A stretch of DNA of 45,989 bases from Sulfitobacter sp. (GTDB taxonomy: Bacteria; Pseudomonadota; Alphaproteobacteria; Rhodobacterales; Rhodobacteraceae): positions 1 through 45,989 of the forward strand of contig JAGXHE010000096.1 of the NCBI GenBank assembly GCA_024636445.1, in the 5' to 3' direction. This document shows, one piece after another, positions 43,303-45,989 of the stretch. Position 1 is the stretch's first letter. Every line of letters starts with the position of its first letter. The notes below the pieces were generated by a model that was not told the origin of the DNA, did not search any database, and worked only from the letters and a program-made list of their open reading frames with translations. The translations under genes and the position numbers were made by a program.

Positions 43303-43857
43303 ATGAACCTGATTTTTACTACAATTACAATGACTTGCTTTGCATCAACGCTGTGGGCCGCGCCGCTGGAATTGACGCCTGCGGAGCCGCAGCCGACTGA
43401 TCTGAATGCGGGGCTGGCGGTGCGTTATGCCTATCCGCCGGATGTGAAATCCTTGGCGGATGCGGCGCGGCTGGTTGAGGATGCGCAACCCGGAACGCCG
43501 CTGAGCGGGCTGGATTATCGCGACACCGAAGACGGGGACATGACCCTGACATCGACCAGCGCGCACCACGTGGTTGCGGGGATTTCGGGCTATGTCAGGT
43601 TCGACGCGACCGGAACCTATGTGATTGATTTCCTTAGCAATGATGGGCTGCAAGCCAGCATCGGCGGGCAGGAAGTCGTGGTCTTTGACGGCCGCCATCC
43701 CTGCGAGGAATCCGAACCCGTCGAGGTGAACATACCGCAGGCCGGATGGTATGAAATCGAGGCGCTTTACTTCCAGCGGACCGGCTCTGCCTGCCTGCAT
43801 ATGCGCGCGGGACAGGACGAAATGGTCTGGATGGAAGACGCGGCCTTCGGACACTAA
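43303..43857 (+). CDS. Small exported protein with PA14-like domain
   Basis: This 184-residue protein has a signal peptide (about residues 1-19, ending LWAA). The mature part resembles a PA14-type carbohydrate-binding beta fold: GLAVRYAYPPD near the start, GYVRFDATGTYVIDFLSNDG, VVVFDGRHPCEESEPVEVNI and QAGWYEIEALYFQR. Two cysteines (in HPCEES and SACLHM) could pair. PA14 domains often bind glycans. The gene lies 68 bases after the glycosyl cluster with its own AAGGG site, so it may be linked to it but is not coupled. PA14 assignment is from pattern only. Confidence 0.6.
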   Translation: MNLIFTTITMTCFASTLWAAPLELTPAEPQPTDLNAGLAVRYAYPPDVKSLADAARLVEDAQPGTPLSGLDYRDTEDGDMTLTSTSAHHVVAGISGYVRFDATGTYVIDFLSNDGLQASIGGQEVVVFDGRHPCEESEPVEVNIPQAGWYEIEALYFQRTGSACLHMRAGQDEMVWMEDAAFGH

Positions 43858-43915
43858 CGGGGCGCACTGTGGGTTAACGGCGTGCTCGGCGCGGCACTGT
43901 AGGGTGGTTTGCGTA

Positions 43916-44018
43916 CGTTTCGGACCGGAATAGGTACAACATCGACGGGGCCTGCGGGGGCGTTTTGGCCCGGTTTCGGCGGTGTTGTACATATTCGGGG
44001 GCCAATGCGTACGAAACG
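43916..44018. repeat. Large palindromic element with TGTACA core
   Basis: Nested inverted repeats centre on about 43960. The arms are GTACAACATCGACG (43934-43947) and CGGCGGTGTTGTAC (43977-43990), 12 of 14 paired; an inner GGGCC/GGCCC (43948-43952, 43967-43971); an outer GAATA/TATTC; and a further 7-bp outer arm CGTTTCG/CGAAACG (43916-43922, 44012-44018). TGTACA occurs at 43986-43991 and the one-mismatch GGTACA at 43933-43938. TGTACA is the known core of YefM-type operators, and this element directly precedes a YefM-like gene. A MITE-like repeat is the alternative. Confidence 0.6.
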
Positions 44019-44043
44019 CAACAGACCCGCGAGGTGCGACGAA

Positions 44044-44652
44044 ATGCTACCGGCAGTTCACAAAGTTTCTTTTTCCGATTTCCGTGCAAACAGCGGCCCG
44101 CTGCTGCGGTTCGTGACCCATGAGGGCGGCAACCTGTGGCTGACGCGCTACCGCCGTCCGATCTGTGCGGTGATCCCGATGCGCGACGCGCACGTGCTGG
44201 GAGAGGTGCAGGGGCGCGACGTCCGCGAGCTGCTCCACCGGCTGCAGGTGGACGCGACCCGCCACGTCGCGGCGGCCCGGCTGAACGAGACATTCGAGCG
44301 CCACGAGGTCGTGGGTCGGGAGTGGACCTATCCGATCATGGAGGCGGGGGGGAGTGGGTCGGCTCCGGTCCGCGTGCAGCGCGGCGATTGTGCTGTGGGA
44401 TCAATTGAGGAAACGACGGGCGGAGCCCAGGGGGCGTTTGGTGCTGGGTGGAGGGTTATCAGGATTGCTGCGCGAGCCCCGTGGGGCGGGCGAGAAGCGC
44501 CCGCGTCACGCCGCAGGCGTGCATTCAGCACGACGGGGGCGGTTCGGGCGCGCCAAATCGAAGATTTGGCAGATAGCGACGGAAGCAGACGACTAAGAAT
44601 GGCCCTAAATAATCAGTTTTCCGCGCTGTTTTGTCGAACAACCCAAACTTGA
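44044..44652 (+). CDS. Phd/YefM-like antitoxin-type protein (orphan)
   Basis: From the ATG at 44044, with GAGGTG ahead of it, the first 60-100 residues match the Phd/YefM antitoxin fold: VHKVSFSDFRANSGPLLRFV, then NLWLTRYRRPICAVIPMRD. Phd/YefM proteins bind operator palindromes and neutralise a toxin encoded directly downstream. No RelE/Doc/YoeB-type gene follows here; the next genes form a separate Fic module. After about residue 100 the frame becomes Gly/Arg-rich and crosses a G7 tract (44346-44352) and a series of hairpins, so the native protein may end earlier or shift frame there. The predicted length of 202 residues exceeds typical 80-100. It may be a remnant. Confidence 0.5.
   Translation: MLPAVHKVSFSDFRANSGPLLRFVTHEGGNLWLTRYRRPICAVIPMRDAHVLGEVQGRDVRELLHRLQVDATRHVAAARLNETFERHEVVGREWTYPIMEAGGSGSAPVRVQRGDCAVGSIEETTGGAQGAFGAGWRVIRIAARAPWGGREAPASRRRRAFSTTGAVRARQIEDLADSDGSRRLRMALNNQFSALFCRTTQT
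44476..44570 (+). repeat. Cluster of four consecutive hairpins
   Basis: Four short perfect hairpins follow one another: GCCCC-gt-GGGGC (44476-44487), GGGCG-5-CGCCC (44488-44502), CACGCC-gca-GGCGTG (44507-44521) and GCCAAATC-gaa-GATTTGGC (44552-44570). The last has an 8-bp perfect stem. They could act as a transcription end or mRNA barrier between the antitoxin-like gene and the Fic module, or be remnants of repetitive elements. Confidence 0.55.
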
Positions 44653-44676
44653 CCGGACCTTAAGTTTGCTTATATG
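44645..44676 (+). promoter_or_regulatory. Promoter of the Fic module with overlapping inverted repeat
   Basis: TTGACC (44649-44654) and TATATG (44671-44676) are 16 bp apart, a good sigma70-like pair. An inverted repeat AAACTT (44645-44650) and AAGTTT (44662-44667) overlaps the -35 and spacer. The -10 coincides with an in-frame ATG at 44674, which argues that translation starts at the downstream ATG (44770). Autoregulation by the antitoxin is possible but not shown. Confidence 0.5.
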
Positions 44677-44769
44677 ACGCCCTTCTTCATCACAATTCTT
44701 GAGCAAAATTCGCTTTCGACTTTCGAAAACACTGAACCGTGCTATCGTTACGAAAACAGGAGAGCAGCA

Positions 44770-44952
44770 ATGACTGTAGAGCAACAAGACGAGTTGGAAT
44801 ATCTCATCAATGAGGCCCGCAAGGCCACTATGAGCGCTGCAGAAATGTCTGAGCAGCGCATGAGCTTTGCGTACGGCAACTCGGCGTTTGAGAACCCTCG
44901 TATAACAAAAGAAATGGTAGAAAATGAGGCACGAAAACTGGCTGCCAAATGA
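44770..44952 (+). CDS. Small Fic-inhibitory antitoxin (VbhA/FicA-like)
   Basis: This is a 60-residue, mostly helical protein starting MTVEQQDELEYLINEARKAT, with AGGAGA upstream. The segment FAYGNSAFENPRITKEMVEN matches the inhibitory helix of class I Fic antitoxins, where a conserved glutamate (here in the FEN motif) blocks the ATP gamma-phosphate site of the partner. The usual Ser/Thr four residues before that Glu is Asn here, a variant that I believe occurs in many alphaproteobacterial members. It overlaps the toxin gene by ATGA (44949-44952), the standard arrangement. GC content drops to about 50% here, unlike the 60-65% of core genes, suggesting transfer. Confidence 0.8.
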   Translation: MTVEQQDELEYLINEARKATMSAAEMSEQRMSFAYGNSAFENPRITKEMVENEARKLAAK

Positions 44953-45620
44953 ATGATGACCTGCGCATCCGACACAGCGAGGCCGAATCTGCTTCCCTAA
45001 TTTCTGACCCGGTCGAAAAAGCTGAGAAAGAGGCAGCAAATGCACTTCTGCAAGCGGACCGGGTGCGGGACTACATAATGGCGAGCATCGATAGAGGCGG
45101 GAAATTCAAGCTGCGTCCATCCATGCTTTTAGACCTAAACAGGTGCGCCATACAGGGCTTGGATGCCTATGCTGGAAGTTGGCGCCCCGGTGGCGTCAAA
45201 ATCAACAAGAGTAAGCACACGCCGCCTGAAGGTCATTTGGTGGCAGAACTTGTCGAAGACCTTTGTGACTACGTCAACGAAAATTGGGAAAGGTCGTCGG
45301 CGATACATCTCGCTTCGGTTCTCATGTGGAGACTAAACTGGATTCATCCGTTTACCGAAGGCAACGGGAGAACTTCTAGAGCGGCATCATATTTGGCATT
45401 GTGTGCTAAAGAGCAGATCCTGTTACCAGGAGGTTACTCCATCCCTGAGCAAATCGTCGAAAACCGAGCTCCCTATTATTCGGCATTGGAAGACGGTGAC
45501 CATCGTTTTACCGAGAATGGTGGAAAACTAAACGAAAATGTTGTGCCGAAGATGGAAACATTGCTCGCGGGCATGCTGGCCAAACAGCTTACCGTCAGGC
45601 ATCAGAACGCTACCTCGTAG
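44949..45620 (+). CDS. Fic-family AMP-transferase toxin
   Basis: The 223-residue protein contains the Fic catalytic loop HPFTEGNGRTSR with His133, matching the HxFx(D/E)GNGRxxR consensus, and the flap motif RPGGVKINKSKHTPP that positions the target. Fic enzymes transfer AMP (or other phosphate-containing groups) to hydroxyl side chains of target proteins, for example gyrase and topoisomerase IV for FicT/VbhT-like toxins. The intact motif predicts activity when not held by the small upstream antitoxin. Codon use and GC (about 47-50%) differ from the neighbours. The gene ends 104 bases before lepA (convergent). Confidence 0.9.
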   Translation: MNDDLRIRHSEAESASLISDPVEKAEKEAANALLQADRVRDYIMASIDRGGKFKLRPSMLLDLNRCAIQGLDAYAGSWRPGGVKINKSKHTPPEGHLVAELVEDLCDYVNENWERSSAIHLASVLMWRLNWIHPFTEGNGRTSRAASYLALCAKEQILLPGGYSIPEQIVENRAPYYSALEDGDHRFTENGGKLNENVVPKMETLLAGMLAKQLTVRHQNATS

Positions 45621-45661
45621 AACCTGCAGCAACAACAGCGTTTGAAAACCACCGTGTGGGG

Positions 45662-45679
45662 CCGCGCCCCGCTGCGCGG
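45662..45679 (+). terminator. Hairpin downstream of the Fic gene
   Basis: A 6-bp GC-only stem CCGCGC/GCGCGG with a 6-base loop lies 40 bases after the Fic stop codon. No T-run follows, so it is only a weak candidate for the end of the Fic transcript. Confidence 0.3.
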
Positions 45680-45710
45680 GACTCTCACCCCACCGGCATT
45701 CTTCAGCGCC

Positions 45711-45740
45711 GAAAATGAACAGCTTTAGCTGTCCATTTTC
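45711..45740 (-). terminator. Terminator-like hairpin containing the lepA stop codon
   Basis: Arms GAAAATGAACAGCT (45711-45724) and AGCTGTCCATTTTC (45727-45740) pair over 14 positions with a single G-U type mismatch and a 2-base loop. The lepA stop codon (45725-45727) is in the loop, so the last codons of lepA form one arm. The run of T in the distal arm on either strand suggests a bidirectional terminator between the convergent lepA and Fic genes. Confidence 0.6.
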
Positions 45741-45989
45741 AGTGCGCTGATGAATGCCTCCTGCGGTATCTCCACTTTACCGAACTGGCGCATCTTCTTC
45801 TTGCCCGCCTTCTGCTTGTCCAGCAGCTTGCGTTTGCGCGTGGCGTCACCGCCGTAGCATTTGGCCGTCACGTCCTTGCGCATGGCCGACAGGGTCTCGC
45901 GGGCGATGACCTTGCCGCCGATGGCCGCCTGGATCGGGATCTTGAACATATGCCGTGGAATCAAGTCCTTGAGCTTTTCGACCATGGCG
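45725..45989 (-). CDS. lepA: Elongation factor 4, C-terminal part (runs off window)
   Basis: The 87-88 residues visible are the C-terminus of LepA (EF4): [38 protein letters not shown] and a final [20 protein letters not shown]. This LepA-specific C-terminal domain contacts the ribosomal A site. LepA is a ribosome-associated GTPase that promotes back-translocation or aids initiation and ribosome assembly. The N-terminal GTPase domain lies beyond base 45989. It marks the return to core genome after the accessory segment. Confidence 0.96.
   Translation of the reverse strand, partial: AMVEKLKDLIPRHMFKIPIQAAIGGKVIARETLSAMRKDVTAKCYGGDATRKRKLLDKQKAGKKKMRQFGKVEIPQEAFISALKMDS

Noticed and set aside
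43909-44043. Upstream in-frame extension of the YefM-like gene
   Set aside because: The extension would translate the palindromic element, and the ATG at 44044 has a better ribosome-binding site and fits the family N-terminus.
44674-44769. Longer start of the Fic antitoxin at 44674
   Set aside because: That ATG lies in the predicted -10 box; the ATG at 44770 has AGGAGA ahead of it and gives a normal-length antitoxin.
1-45989. CRISPR arrays, rRNA genes, prophage or transposase genes
   Set aside because: I saw no regularly spaced repeats, no ribosomal RNA signature and no integrase, transposase or phage structural protein.

Overview
The window looks like a chromosomal segment of a marine-type alphaproteobacterium of the Rhodobacteraceae (Roseobacter group). 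The basis is high GC (about 60-65% in core genes), dense ATGA-type gene overlaps, a ROK-regulated xylose uptake locus, a pim-like acyl-CoA degradation operon, paired large MscS channels, and lepA at the right edge. This placement is inferred from protein character and gene content, not from a database search.

Layout. 125-199: tRNA-Gln (minus). 272-4728: a BON-domain MscS channel coupled to a quinone oxidoreductase, an HpaR-like MarR regulator, and a divergent PLP-dependent aromatic amino acid decarboxylase; the MarR/decarboxylase gap holds a promoter with a perfect palindrome inside it. 4740-16438: carbohydrate region with glk, xylG, xylH, xylF (minus), a divergent ROK regulator (xylR-like), an UnbV/FG-GAP protein, a di-haem peroxidase, xylB, a nucleotide-sugar epimerase and rpe. 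Together these import xylose, phosphorylate xylulose and feed the pentose phosphate pathway; no xylose isomerase is present. 16451-23545: six-gene minus-strand beta-oxidation operon (FadJ-like, large and small acyl-CoA dehydrogenases, thioesterase, hydratase/isomerase, acyl-CoA ligase) resembling the pimelate operon but without a thiolase. 23743-30288: a small SAM methyltransferase and a peptide-type ABC importer. 30305-35267: DEAD-box helicase and a large MscS channel.

35440-43234 is the most interesting core-like region: a UDP-sugar 6-dehydrogenase followed by seven genes coupled by short overlaps (two MurG-like predicted glycosyltransferases, two GT4 enzymes, a histidine phosphatase, a polysaccharide-deacetylase-like protein, a SAM methyltransferase). 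It has no flippase, polymerase or exporter. It looks like an uncharacterised cytosolic glycoconjugate pathway. It sits next to a mechanosensitive channel whose promoter overlaps a perfect palindrome.

43303-45620 is accessory: a PA14-like secreted protein, a large palindromic element carrying a TGTACA core upstream of an orphan Phd/YefM-like antitoxin gene with a G7 tract, a run of hairpins, and a low-GC Fic toxin-antitoxin pair. The window ends inside lepA, whose stop codon lies within a terminator-like hairpin.
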